This document shows positions 1-5,435 of a stretch of 6,877 bases of DNA, piece after piece. A program made the translations under genes and the position numbers. The stretch lies in assembly GCA_030916665.1 (NCBI GenBank), contig JAUPWC010000613.1, forward strand, positions 1-6,877. Direction: 5' to 3'. Under the pieces are notes generated by a model. That model did no database searches. It was not told where the DNA came from and worked only from the letters and a program-made list of their open reading frames with translations. This DNA is from Verrucomicrobiota bacterium. Its GTDB lineage: Bacteria > Verrucomicrobiota > Verrucomicrobiia > Opitutales > Opitutaceae. Within the stretch, counting starts at the first letter, position 1. Each line of letters opens with the position of its first letter.

Positions 1-306
1 GTGGAAAACTTCGCGGAGGCCGGTGGCGACGGGGCTGTGGTCGGGGTTGGACGGCATGACATCGCCCATGTGTTTCCACCAGCGCTGACATTCGGGCGTG
101 GCGGCGATGGCGGCCCAGCGGGCTTCGTCCTCGATCTCGGCGTAGGCGAAGAGCTGGCGCGAGCCCGGGTGGAGGAAAATCGAGTAGTTATGCACGCCGT
201 GGTCCTTGAGGACTTTTTCCAACTCGGGCCAAATGGGCCGGTGGCGGCGTTCGTATTCGGCCTCGTGGCCGGCGTGGACAGACATGACGAAGGCTTTGCG
301 GATCAT
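1..306 (-). CDS. rhaM: L-rhamnose mutarotase RhaM (3' end cut by window edge)
   Basis: Catalyses interconversion of the alpha and beta anomers of L-rhamnose in the cytoplasm, feeding rhamnose isomerase. Reading the minus strand from the ATG at 306-304 gives 102 uninterrupted residues beginning [10 protein letters not shown] and ending LREVFH at the edge. The Escherichia coli protein has 104 residues, so only the last few codons and the stop are missing. Residues known to be important in the family fall at the expected numbers: Tyr18 and His22 in EYERRH, Tyr41 in HNYSIF, and the Trp76-Trp77 pair followed by KHM. The motifs [14 protein letters not shown] and PSNPDHSP are also family signatures. 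It is a dimeric alpha+beta-barrel (ferredoxin-like) protein without a signal peptide. It is transcribed away from the lacI-type gene, which is therefore a candidate regulator. Further rhamnose genes may lie to the left, outside the window. No clear Shine-Dalgarno precedes the start, but the start matches the family N-terminus exactly. Confidence 0.96.
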   Translation of the reverse strand, partial: MIRKAFVMSVHAGHEAEYERRHRPIWPELEKVLKDHGVHNYSIFLHPGSRQLFAYAEIEDEARWAAIAATPECQRWWKHMGDVMPSNPDHSPVATGLREVFH

Positions 307-335
307 TCTCGGATTGGGGGTAAGGGGTCGGTCGG

Positions 336-407
336 GTGGGCGGCCAGCTTGCTGGCGCCACGAAGGTTGTCTGATAGACTCGTGGCGGGAGCAAGCTCAC
401 CGCCCAC
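336..407. repeat. Long imperfect inverted repeat, REP-like
   Basis: Two 28-base arms at 336-363 and 380-407 pair at 24 of 28 positions; the four mismatches are two adjacent pairs. The arms contain the core GCAAGCT/AGCTTGC and end in GTGGGCGG/CCGCCCAC. The 16-base loop (364-379) carries its own small stem, GTCT 369-372 with AGAC 376-379, separated by GAT. It begins 29 bases upstream of the rhaM start, so it probably lies in the rhaM promoter or leader. It looks like a dispersed REP-type element; copy number in the genome cannot be seen from here. Confidence 0.75.
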
Positions 408-488
408 GTGGAGGGTCGGGGACAAGCTGGACCGCCCGCAGCTTATGGCCAGCGTCGCACCCGGGGACAGTCCGAACCCGCCGCTAGG

Positions 489-517
489 CGTCAAATTCGG
501 ACGCTCCGAATTTGGCG
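489..517. promoter_or_regulatory. Near-perfect palindrome upstream of the lacI-type gene; candidate operator
   Basis: AAATTCGG (493-500) and CCGAATTT (506-513) are perfect inverse complements around a 5-base spacer ACGCT. The symmetry extends outward to 489 and 517 with one mismatch, giving 11 of 12 paired positions per arm. It is centred about 65 bases upstream of the regulator start and is the most AT-containing symmetric site in the gap between rhaM and the regulator. That position suits an autoregulatory or shared operator. The classical LacI operator is more compact with a central CG and no such spacer, so the site could instead belong to another regulator or be one more dispersed hairpin. 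The operator role is inference. Confidence 0.4.
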
Positions 518-567
518 TTGTGCTTTCAGACCGCGGGCCGATTTTAACTGGACCCCTACCTCGCCCC

Positions 568-1602
568 ATGTCCGCCCCCACGCTGCGCACGCTGGCCAAG
601 TCGCTCGGCCTTTCCCGCACCACCATTTCCGACGCCCTGCGCGGTTCGCCGCGCGTGAAGGCCGAGACGGTGCAGCGCGTGCGCGAGGCCGCCAAGGCGG
701 CCGGCTACGAGCACAACCCGCTCACCGGCGCGGTCATGTCGCAGCTGCGGCGCTCGCGCGGGCAGCAGTTCCGCGGCGTGCTGGCGGCGCTGGAGATCGT
801 GGACGCGGCGCGTCCGGCGCACGCCGTGCGCTACAACGAGACCGTGCTCAAGGGCATTGCCGAGCGCGCGAGCGAGCTGGGTTTCAAGATGGAGCGCTTC
901 GAGCTCGGCTCGGAGGGCATGCGCCTCAACCGCCTCGACACCATCCTGCACACGCGGAACATCCAGGGCCTCGTCGTGCTGCCGGCCTCGGGCCTGCCCG
1001 ACCTGTCGGGACTGAACTGGGAACGCTACACCGCGGTCTATGCGGACCTCTTCATCAACCACCCGCCGCTGCACTGCGTGTGCCTCGACCACTACCGCTC
1101 GATGCTGATGCTGCTGCGCGAGCTGCACGAGCGCGGCTACCGCCGGCCGGGGCTGTTCATGGAAATCTCCCTCGATGAGCGCCTGCAATACCGCTGGGAG
1201 GGCGCCTTCCTCGCGCTCCAGAAATACCTGCCCAACATCACCGAGGTGCCGGCCCTGCGCGCGCACAACCTCTCGCGCGAGGACTTCGTGCCGTGGTTCC
1301 GCAAGCACAAGCCCGACGTCGTGCTCGGCCACTACCCCGAGGCGATGGAATGGATGCGCAGCTGCGGCGCCCGTCTGCCGAAGACGCACGGTTTCGTGTG
1401 CCTGAACTCCCTGCGGGTGAACGCCGAGCCCTGCGCCGCCCTCGACTTTCAGCCCGCGCACATCGGCGCCCGCGCCGCCGAACTCGTGATCGGCCAGCTC
1501 CTGCACAACGAGCTCGGCATCCCGGTGCAGCCCTCGCTCACGACCATCCCCGCGCGCTTCCTGGAAGGCCCCACCCTCCGCGCCGCGGCGACGGTGGGGT
1601 GA
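568..1602 (+). CDS. LacI-family transcriptional regulator
   Basis: A 344-residue sugar-responsive DNA-binding protein with the usual LacI-family length and layout. The N-terminal helix-turn-helix spans about residues 4-47 (TLRTLAKSLGLSRTTISDAL followed by RGSPRV and VREAAKAAGY). The periplasmic-binding-protein-like effector and dimerisation domain fills about residues 65-335. The ATG at 568 is chosen because it puts the helix-turn-helix at the extreme N-terminus, with Tyr47 and Asn50 at the same numbers as in E. coli LacI. The open frame runs back to base 1 only because it is antisense to rhaM. In the recognition helix, the specificity positions 17, 18 and 22 are Arg, Thr and Asp. At hinge positions 53 and 56, where LacI has Ala and Leu, this protein has Thr and Val. 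It is divergent from rhaM and faces an esterase gene end to end. The most natural inference is control of rhamnose or polysaccharide genes; the effector is unknown. The leader before the start is C-rich without a Shine-Dalgarno. Confidence 0.96.
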   Translation: MSAPTLRTLAKSLGLSRTTISDALRGSPRVKAETVQRVREAAKAAGYEHNPLTGAVMSQLRRSRGQQFRGVLAALEIVDAARPAHAVRYNETVLKGIAERASELGFKMERFELGSEGMRLNRLDTILHTRNIQGLVVLPASGLPDLSGLNWERYTAVYADLFINHPPLHCVCLDHYRSMLMLLRELHERGYRRPGLFMEISLDERLQYRWEGAFLALQKYLPNITEVPALRAHNLSREDFVPWFRKHKPDVVLGHYPEAMEWMRSCGARLPKTHGFVCLNSLRVNAEPCAALDFQPAHIGARAAELVIGQLLHNELGIPVQPSLTTIPARFLEGPTLRAAATVG

Positions 1603-1616
1603 GGGGAAAAGTTTGT

Positions 1617-1699
1617 TGTAGGGCGGGGTCTCCGGGCACCCCGCCTCGATCACGATACCGCCTTCGCTGCCAGGCGGGGTTCGGAGACCCCGCCCTGCA
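1617..1699. repeat. Inverted repeat between convergent genes, possible bidirectional terminator
   Basis: The left arm (1617-1646) and right arm (1672-1699) are inverse complements sharing AGGGCGGGGTCTCCG and then CCCCGCCT, with a two-base bulge in the left arm and a 25-base loop. The element fills most of the 106-base gap between the ends of the lacI-type gene and the esterase gene. The RNA from either strand would form a very stable GC-rich hairpin, so it may stop transcription from both sides. No run of T follows either arm, so a standard intrinsic terminator is not demonstrated. It may equally be a dispersed REP-like repeat. Confidence 0.75.
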
Positions 1700-1708
1700 A
1701 ATTTGGTC

Positions 1709-3328
1709 TCACCGCGCGAACTTCCCCAGCGGATCTTCCGGCAACGCTCGCAGCGCGCGGGCCACGATCACGGCGGTCTCGATGGCGCCCTCGCGGCTGG
1801 TGTGGGTGTGGGCGTCGGCGAAAAGCACGCTGGTTTTTCCCGGACCGATCGCATCGTAACGGTCGGCGACGAGCCCGTTGAGGTCCACGAAGGCCGCGCC
1901 TTCCTGCGCCGCGACTTCGCGGGCCCAGAGGGCCGAGCCTTCGGTGGCCCGGGCGATCTTCCCTTCCTTCCAGATCCGGCGCGGCACGAGCGAGCAGAGG
2001 ATCGGCGTGACGCCCGCAGCGCGCGCCTCGCGCACGAACTTCCGCAGATACCAGCCGTTGGTATGGACGGTTTCCTTCCCGCCGGTGGCGGCGTTGTCCA
2101 CTTCCTGGGTTTCTTCGCCCGTGCCGGGCAGCGAGACGCGGGCGCGTCGGTCGTTGTCGAGCGAACCGCCGTCGTTGGTGCCGAACTGGACGACGAGGAA
2201 ATCGCCGGGCTTCATCAGCATGAGGGCGCGTTCCCAGTGGCCCTGGTTGACGAAGCTGCGGCCCGTGAGCCCACCGATGGCGCGGTTCACGAGGTTGAGT
2301 TTCACCGGATCGAAATGCGCGCCCATGAAATCGCCCCACCCCCACTGGCCGCCCTTGCCCTGGCCGTTGTCGTTGCGGACGGTGGAATCGCCGATGAAGA
2401 ATGCGCTCGGCAGCTTCGGGTCGCCCGGTTCCGGCAGGCCCAACCAGCCGATTTCATCGACCTTCACGGCCTCGCCCTTGGCGGAAAACACTTCCTTTAA
2501 CAGGCCGGGGCGCAGCCCCTTCAGCCCGGCCACCATGGCCGAGGCGTTGAAGTCGGCGCCCGCCGCGTTGGTGTGCGTGTGGTCGCCGCCAAAGAAACCG
2601 TTCACGGCCTCCGCGCCCAGCGTCTGGTAGCTGTCCGCGATGATCCGGCTGTGGTCCACGAACGCCACCCCCGCCTCGCGGGCCAGGTCCCGCGACCAGT
2701 CGCGGTGCCGGCCGATGCCGCGATCCAGCCGGCCGTCGGGCCAGACGTTGCGGAGCGTCGGGGAGGCGAGGATGGGGGTGGCGCCCTTCGCCTTCACGTC
2801 GGCGATCATTTTCCGGAGATACCAGCCGAAGGAGTGCACGGTCTCGGGCTGCTGGGTGAGCGCGTTGACGATGTCGCGCGAGTCGCTGCCCGTGCCCGGC
2901 AGCGTGCCGCGGGCGCGGAGCGGCATGGTCGAACCGGGCGGGCGCTCGTTGATGTCGTCGCCGTCGTTGTGGGCGAACTGGATGATCACGAAGTCGCCCT
3001 GCTTCAGGTCGGCGAGGAGCTTTTCCCAACGTCCGCCGCTGATGAAGGTGCGCGTGCTGCGCCCGCCGACGGCATGGTTGGCGACGTTGATTCTTGCGGG
3101 ATCGAAGTAGTCGGCGAACGGCAAACCCCAACCCTGAATCTTGCCGCCGCGGTTGTGTTCGGCCGTGGAATCGCCCGCGATGAACAGCGTGGGCAGGGCG
3201 GGATTGAGCGCGACCGCCTCCAGCGGCGGCGCGGGCGGCAGGTCGGGCGCGAGAGCCGGAGCCGGAGTCTGGGCGAAGGCGAAAACCGGGAGGAAAAGGG
3301 CGGCGAATCGGACGAGGGATGTTTTCAT
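1709..3328 (-). CDS. Secreted tandem SGNH/GDSL esterase, rhamnogalacturonan acetylesterase type
   Basis: Predicted to remove acetyl groups from polysaccharide, most likely rhamnogalacturonan, outside the cytoplasm. The 539-residue protein starts with a signal peptide (residues 1-19, cleavage AFA|Q) and a Pro/Ala-rich linker. Two homologous SGNH domains follow, at about 46-275 and 306-535. Domain 1 shows GDST with Ser54, the block II glycines in HAVGGRS (88-89), AHND with Asn121, and DHTHT with Asp249 and His252. Domain 2 shows GDST with Ser315, NRAIGGLTGRSF, GTND with Asn385, and DAHTHTS with His509. In domain 2 the residue three before the His is Ala506 and the Asp sits one position earlier, at 505. 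Both domains share the WYLRK segment. Fungal rhamnogalacturonan acetylesterase (CE12) has one such domain, so this is a tandem duplication. It is convergent with the lacI-type gene and divergent from the DUF6250 gene. The leader CTCCCCTCCG before the ATG is not a Shine-Dalgarno. A TAAAAT at 3357-3352 on the minus strand is the only -10-like site nearby, without a convincing -35. The acetylesterase class is solid; the exact substrate is inferred. Confidence 0.94.
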   Translation of the reverse strand: MKTSLVRFAALFLPVFAFAQTPAPALAPDLPPAPPLEAVALNPALPTLFIAGDSTAEHNRGGKIQGWGLPFADYFDPARINVANHAVGGRSTRTFISGGRWEKLLADLKQGDFVIIQFAHNDGDDINERPPGSTMPLRARGTLPGTGSDSRDIVNALTQQPETVHSFGWYLRKMIADVKAKGATPILASPTLRNVWPDGRLDRGIGRHRDWSRDLAREAGVAFVDHSRIIADSYQTLGAEAVNGFFGGDHTHTNAAGADFNASAMVAGLKGLRPGLLKEVFSAKGEAVKVDEIGWLGLPEPGDPKLPSAFFIGDSTVRNDNGQGKGGQWGWGDFMGAHFDPVKLNLVNRAIGGLTGRSFVNQGHWERALMLMKPGDFLVVQFGTNDGGSLDNDRRARVSLPGTGEETQEVDNAATGGKETVHTNGWYLRKFVREARAAGVTPILCSLVPRRIWKEGKIARATEGSALWAREVAAQEGAAFVDLNGLVADRYDAIGPGKTSVLFADAHTHTSREGAIETAVIVARALRALPEDPLGKFAR

Positions 3329-3366
3329 CGGAGGGGAGATGCTCAGGGGCTATTTTAGGTCGCATC

Positions 3367-3459
3367 GTAGCCGCGTTGGATCCCGCGGACGCGGGAGACA
3401 ACGTGGTGTCTCCCAGACCACGCTTTCGTCCCGCGGACGCGGGACTCAAGCGCGGCTAC
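3367..3459. repeat. Composite cloverleaf-like dyad repeat between divergent genes
   Basis: The outer arms GTAGCCGCG (3367-3375) and CGCGGCTAC (3451-3459) pair perfectly. Inside are two directly repeated, near-palindromic 16-mers TCCCGCGGACGCGGGA at 3381-3396 and 3429-3444, each able to form its own stem-loop. Between them ACGTGGT (3401-3407) pairs with ACCACGC (3417-3423) at six of seven positions. The whole element can fold as three stem-loops closed by a terminal stem. It lies between the starts of the esterase and DUF6250 genes. It looks like a dispersed structured repeat rather than a transcription-factor site. Confidence 0.8.
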
Positions 3460-3552
3460 TTGGGTGCTGGAACGGCGACGCCCGCGCAGGCCCAAAAACA
3501 AACTGTGCACTTTTTGTGTGTTTTTGCGCCTCTTTGTGGCCAGTGTTCGGGC
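3460..3552. other. Leader of the DUF6250-type gene with a T/G-rich tract
   Basis: This stretch lies between the composite repeat and the DUF6250 start and has no coding potential that I can support. Bases 3498-3541 are strongly T/G-rich (runs such as CTTTTTGTGTGTTTTTGCG), unlike the GC-rich surroundings. They resemble one half of a dispersed intergenic repeat of the ACAAAGAGGCGC type seen in related genomes; no inverse partner is present here. The promoter of the downstream gene probably lies in this stretch, but I cannot point to convincing -35 and -10 boxes. Confidence 0.35.
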
Positions 3553-4221
3553 ATGAAGCAATGGCTCGCCTGCCTCGCTCTGCTGTCCTGCTGCCTTCGC
3601 GCGGAGGAGCCGTTGCACCGCGATGATTTTCGGCAGGGCCTCTCGGCGTGGGTGGTCGAACAGCAGCCGGGCGGCAACGTTGTCGCGGCGGACGGCAAAC
3701 TCGTGATCGCCGACAAGGGTGGTTGCACGGTGTGGTTCCGCGAGCCGCTGACCGCTCCCGTGACGATCCGCTACAAAGCCAAGGTATCCTCGGCGGCGCG
3801 CGTGTCCGACCTGAACTGCTTCTGGCTGGCGAGTGATCCGACGCGACCCGCCGACCTGTTCGGGCCCGGCCACGCGCGCACGGGCAAGTTCGCGACTTAC
3901 GATGCGCTGCGCACCTACTACGTCGGCTACGGCGGCAACACGAACTCGACGACGCGCTTCCGGCGCTACGACGGCAGCGGGGCGCGTCCGCTGTTGCCGG
4001 AGCACGACCTGTCCTCCGCGGAGTTTCTGCTGAAGCCCGACCATGTCTATGAAATCGTCCTCGTGGCCGGCGCCGACGGACGCGTGCAGTTCATCCGCGA
4101 TGGCGTGGTGGTCTTCGCCTGGACGGACCCGCAGCCGCTGAAGCGCGGCTGGTTCGGTTTCCGCACGGTGGACAGCCGGATCGAGATCACGGATTTCAGC
4201 GTGCATCGCGGAGTGCCCTAG
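3553..4221 (+). CDS. Small exported DUF6250-type beta-sandwich protein
   Basis: A 222-residue protein of unproven function. The ATG at 3553 is chosen because it begins a signal peptide (MKQWLACLALLSCCLRA, cleavage LRA|E around residue 17); the open frame further upstream only crosses the dyad repeat and T/G tract. A lipoprotein reading with LLSC at residues 10-13 is possible, but the stretch before the Cys would be short. The mature part looks like one concanavalin/jelly-roll type beta-sandwich. It opens with DDFRQGLSAWVVEQQPGG, continues through TIRYKAKV and SDLNCFWLASDP (86-97), YYVGYGGNTNSTTRFRRYDG (122-141) and VYEIVLV, and ends in RGWFGFRTVDSRIEITDF. I recognise this pattern as DUF6250, a domain found in polysaccharide-degrading bacteria, often beside pectin or rhamnogalacturonan enzymes. 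The conserved aromatic, Asn and Arg residues in the 86-141 stretch could form a sugar-binding or catalytic surface, which is inference. It is divergent from the esterase and convergent with the GH43-like gene. Confidence 0.88.
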   Translation: MKQWLACLALLSCCLRAEEPLHRDDFRQGLSAWVVEQQPGGNVVAADGKLVIADKGGCTVWFREPLTAPVTIRYKAKVSSAARVSDLNCFWLASDPTRPADLFGPGHARTGKFATYDALRTYYVGYGGNTNSTTRFRRYDGSGARPLLPEHDLSSAEFLLKPDHVYEIVLVAGADGRVQFIRDGVVVFAWTDPQPLKRGWFGFRTVDSRIEITDFSVHRGVP

Positions 4222-4231
4222 AGACGGTTTC

Positions 4232-4334
4232 AACCACAGATTAACACAGATGCACCCAGATAGGCCAGAGGCTGCGTTTGCTGCATCGGAGACCATCGCA
4301 ATGCCTCTGTGTTCATTTGTGTCCATCTGTGGTT
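4232..4334. repeat. Dyad repeat between convergent genes; right arm enters the GH43-like CDS
   Basis: The outer arms AACCACAGAT (4232-4241) and ATCTGTGGTT (4325-4334) pair perfectly. Their inner flanks (ACACAGATGCACC and the complement of TTCATTTGTGTCC) match imperfectly. A second stem, CAGAGGC (4266-4272) with GCCTCTG (4303-4309), closes an inner loop of about 30 bases. ACCACAGAT-type inverted repeats are familiar intergenic elements in Verrucomicrobiota and Planctomycetota genomes. The element spans the gap between the DUF6250 stop and the GH43-like stop, so it may also help end transcription. Its right arm holds the stop codon of the minus-strand gene. Confidence 0.8.
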
Positions 4335-5305
4335 TCTGAACTGCCTGCCTCAGACTTTGGCTGACACAGCTTCTCGATGAGCGCGCGCGGCACGGCGATG
4401 ACTGTGCCGTGGCGCATGCGGTCGGGGGTGCCTTCATTGGGGAAGGAGGCTTTCTCCGTCACGTCGTCCCAGGTCACGAGGTCGCGGGAGCGCTTGTCTC
4501 GGTAGTGCTTCGTGGTGTAGGCATCGAAATAGACGAGATACTCGTCGCCGATCTTGAGGGCCGTCGGTCCTTCGACCCAAAGTCCGGGCGGGGTGAAGGG
4601 TTCCGATAATTTGCCAAAGGGCCCGCGCACGCCGTCGGCGAGGCCGAGACGGACATTCTTGGCGGGCGCGGGAAACTTGGTTTCATCCTTGATGATCATC
4701 CAATGCTTGCCGTCAGCCTGGAGGAAGGTGGCGTCGATGCAGTTGAAGCCGGGATCGTAGAACAGCTCCGCCGGCGTGAAGGCGACGAAGTCCTTCGTGG
4801 TCGTGCAATACATCCGGTGGTTGAGCTGGTCCTCCGAGGTGCCGAGCGTCTGCGGGAATCGACCGGGAATCGTCGTGGCCCAGAAGATGACGAACTCCTT
4901 TTTCACCTCGTCGTAGGCGATCTCGGGCGCCCAGCTGTTCCGGGCCTCAGGCTCGTGCATCATCACGGGGATTTCCTTTTGCTCGGACCAGGTGATGAAA
5001 TCCTTCGTCGAGGCGTAACCGATGCCCTTCTCCCACCAGCCGGAGGTCCACACCATGTGGTAGGTGCCGTCGGGGCCCTGCGCCACGCAGGGGTCGCGCA
5101 TGAGCTTTTCCTTCGAGCCGATCTGGGGCGCAAGGAAGCTGCGGCCTTCGCCGAGCGCCTCCCACTTGTAGCCGTCCTCCGACCAAGCGAGGTGCAGGCC
5201 GTTCTGGCCGTTCTTGGTGAAGTAGGTGAAGAGGTAGGCGGTGTCAGCGGCGAGGGCGTTAATCGTCAGACCGAGAAGAATACAAAATACAGGGGCGAGT
5301 TTCAT
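4313..5305 (-). CDS. Secreted GH43-like five-bladed beta-propeller glycosidase
   Basis: A 330-residue protein predicted to remove pentose or related side-chain sugars from plant polysaccharide outside the cytoplasm. A signal peptide (MKLAPVFCILLGLTINALA, cleavage ALA|A) precedes a single propeller domain at about residues 22-312. GH43 enzymes use an Asp base, an Asp that tunes pKa and a Glu acid. Fitting candidates are Asp71 in LMRDPCVAQGPDG, Asp191 in GFNCIDATFL and Glu245 in LWVEGPTALKIG. SWAPEI (124-129) and RHGTVIAVP (298-306) are further conserved-looking segments. The repeated WSEDGYKWE, STKDFITW and TTKDFVAF blades are typical of the fold. GH43 covers arabinofuranosidases, xylosidases and galactosidases, and I cannot assign the activity. 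The gene follows the DUF4450-type gene in the same direction after 130 bases and could share its transcript. Its last seven residues and stop (4313-4336) are encoded by the right arm of a dyad repeat, so the C-terminal tail after about residue 323 is probably not functional. No Shine-Dalgarno is evident before the ATG. Confidence 0.92.
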   Translation of the reverse strand: MKLAPVFCILLGLTINALAADTAYLFTYFTKNGQNGLHLAWSEDGYKWEALGEGRSFLAPQIGSKEKLMRDPCVAQGPDGTYHMVWTSGWWEKGIGYASTKDFITWSEQKEIPVMMHEPEARNSWAPEIAYDEVKKEFVIFWATTIPGRFPQTLGTSEDQLNHRMYCTTTKDFVAFTPAELFYDPGFNCIDATFLQADGKHWMIIKDETKFPAPAKNVRLGLADGVRGPFGKLSEPFTPPGLWVEGPTALKIGDEYLVYFDAYTTKHYRDKRSRDLVTWDDVTEKASFPNEGTPDRMRHGTVIAVPRALIEKLCQPKSEAGSSETTDGHK

Positions 5306-5320
5306 TAAATATTGGAAGCG

Positions 5321-5414
5321 TCATCCTGAGCCGTGCGAAGGATCCAAGGGAATGGACCGTGGGCAGCCCGCTTGCGAGCGCTCTTCAAGGGCGCGCGCAA
5401 GCGCGCTGACCCAC
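5321..5414. repeat. Compound dyad repeat between DUF4450-type and GH43-like genes
   Basis: Bases 5321-5345 (TCATCCTGAGCCGTGCGAAGG and following) form a short stem, ATCCT 5323-5327 with AGGAT 5339-5343. They resemble the widespread GTCATCCTGAG...GAAGGATCC intergenic repeat. Immediately beyond, arms 5359-5385 and 5387-5414 pair over about 27 positions with three mismatches and one bulged base, separated by a single base, giving a nearly loopless palindrome with the core CGCTTGCG/CGCAAGCG. The element fills most of the 130-base gap between two same-strand genes and could terminate or attenuate transcription, or protect mRNA ends. No T run is present, so termination is unproven. Confidence 0.75.
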
Positions 5415-5435
5415 AGGGAGTTGTTATTCCAGTTT

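Noticed and set aside
307..488. CRISPR or tandem repeat array
   Set aside because: There is a single inverted repeat and one palindrome, with no regularly spaced direct repeats. I saw no CRISPR-like spacing anywhere in the window.
1..567. Apparent 189-residue N-terminal extension of the lacI-type protein, open back to base 1
   Set aside because: The first 306 bases are the antisense of rhaM read in the same codon phase, and the rest crosses the repeats. LacI-family proteins begin with the helix-turn-helix, which fits the ATG at 568.
556..1653. 365-codon minus-strand open frame opposite the lacI-type gene
   Set aside because: It is a GC-rich shadow with Arg/Ala/His-rich sequence and no recognisable domain, and the plus strand clearly encodes a conserved regulator.
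1603..1708. Classical intrinsic terminator for the lacI-type gene
   Set aside because: The hairpin is strong but no T run follows it on either strand, so I list it as a repeat with a possible terminator role.
1703..3358. Long plus-strand open frames opposite the tandem esterase
   Set aside because: They are antisense products of high-GC coding sequence, with composition unlike a folded protein; the esterase motifs on the minus strand are unambiguous.
3319..3552. Upstream start at 3319 for the DUF6250-type gene
   Set aside because: The extension would be encoded by the cloverleaf repeat and T/G tract and would bury the signal peptide inside the protein.
3355..4437. 360-codon minus-strand open frame across the DUF6250 gene
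   Set aside because: It runs through two dyad repeats and the antisense of a gene with a signal peptide and a conserved domain, and it has no recognisable domain of its own.
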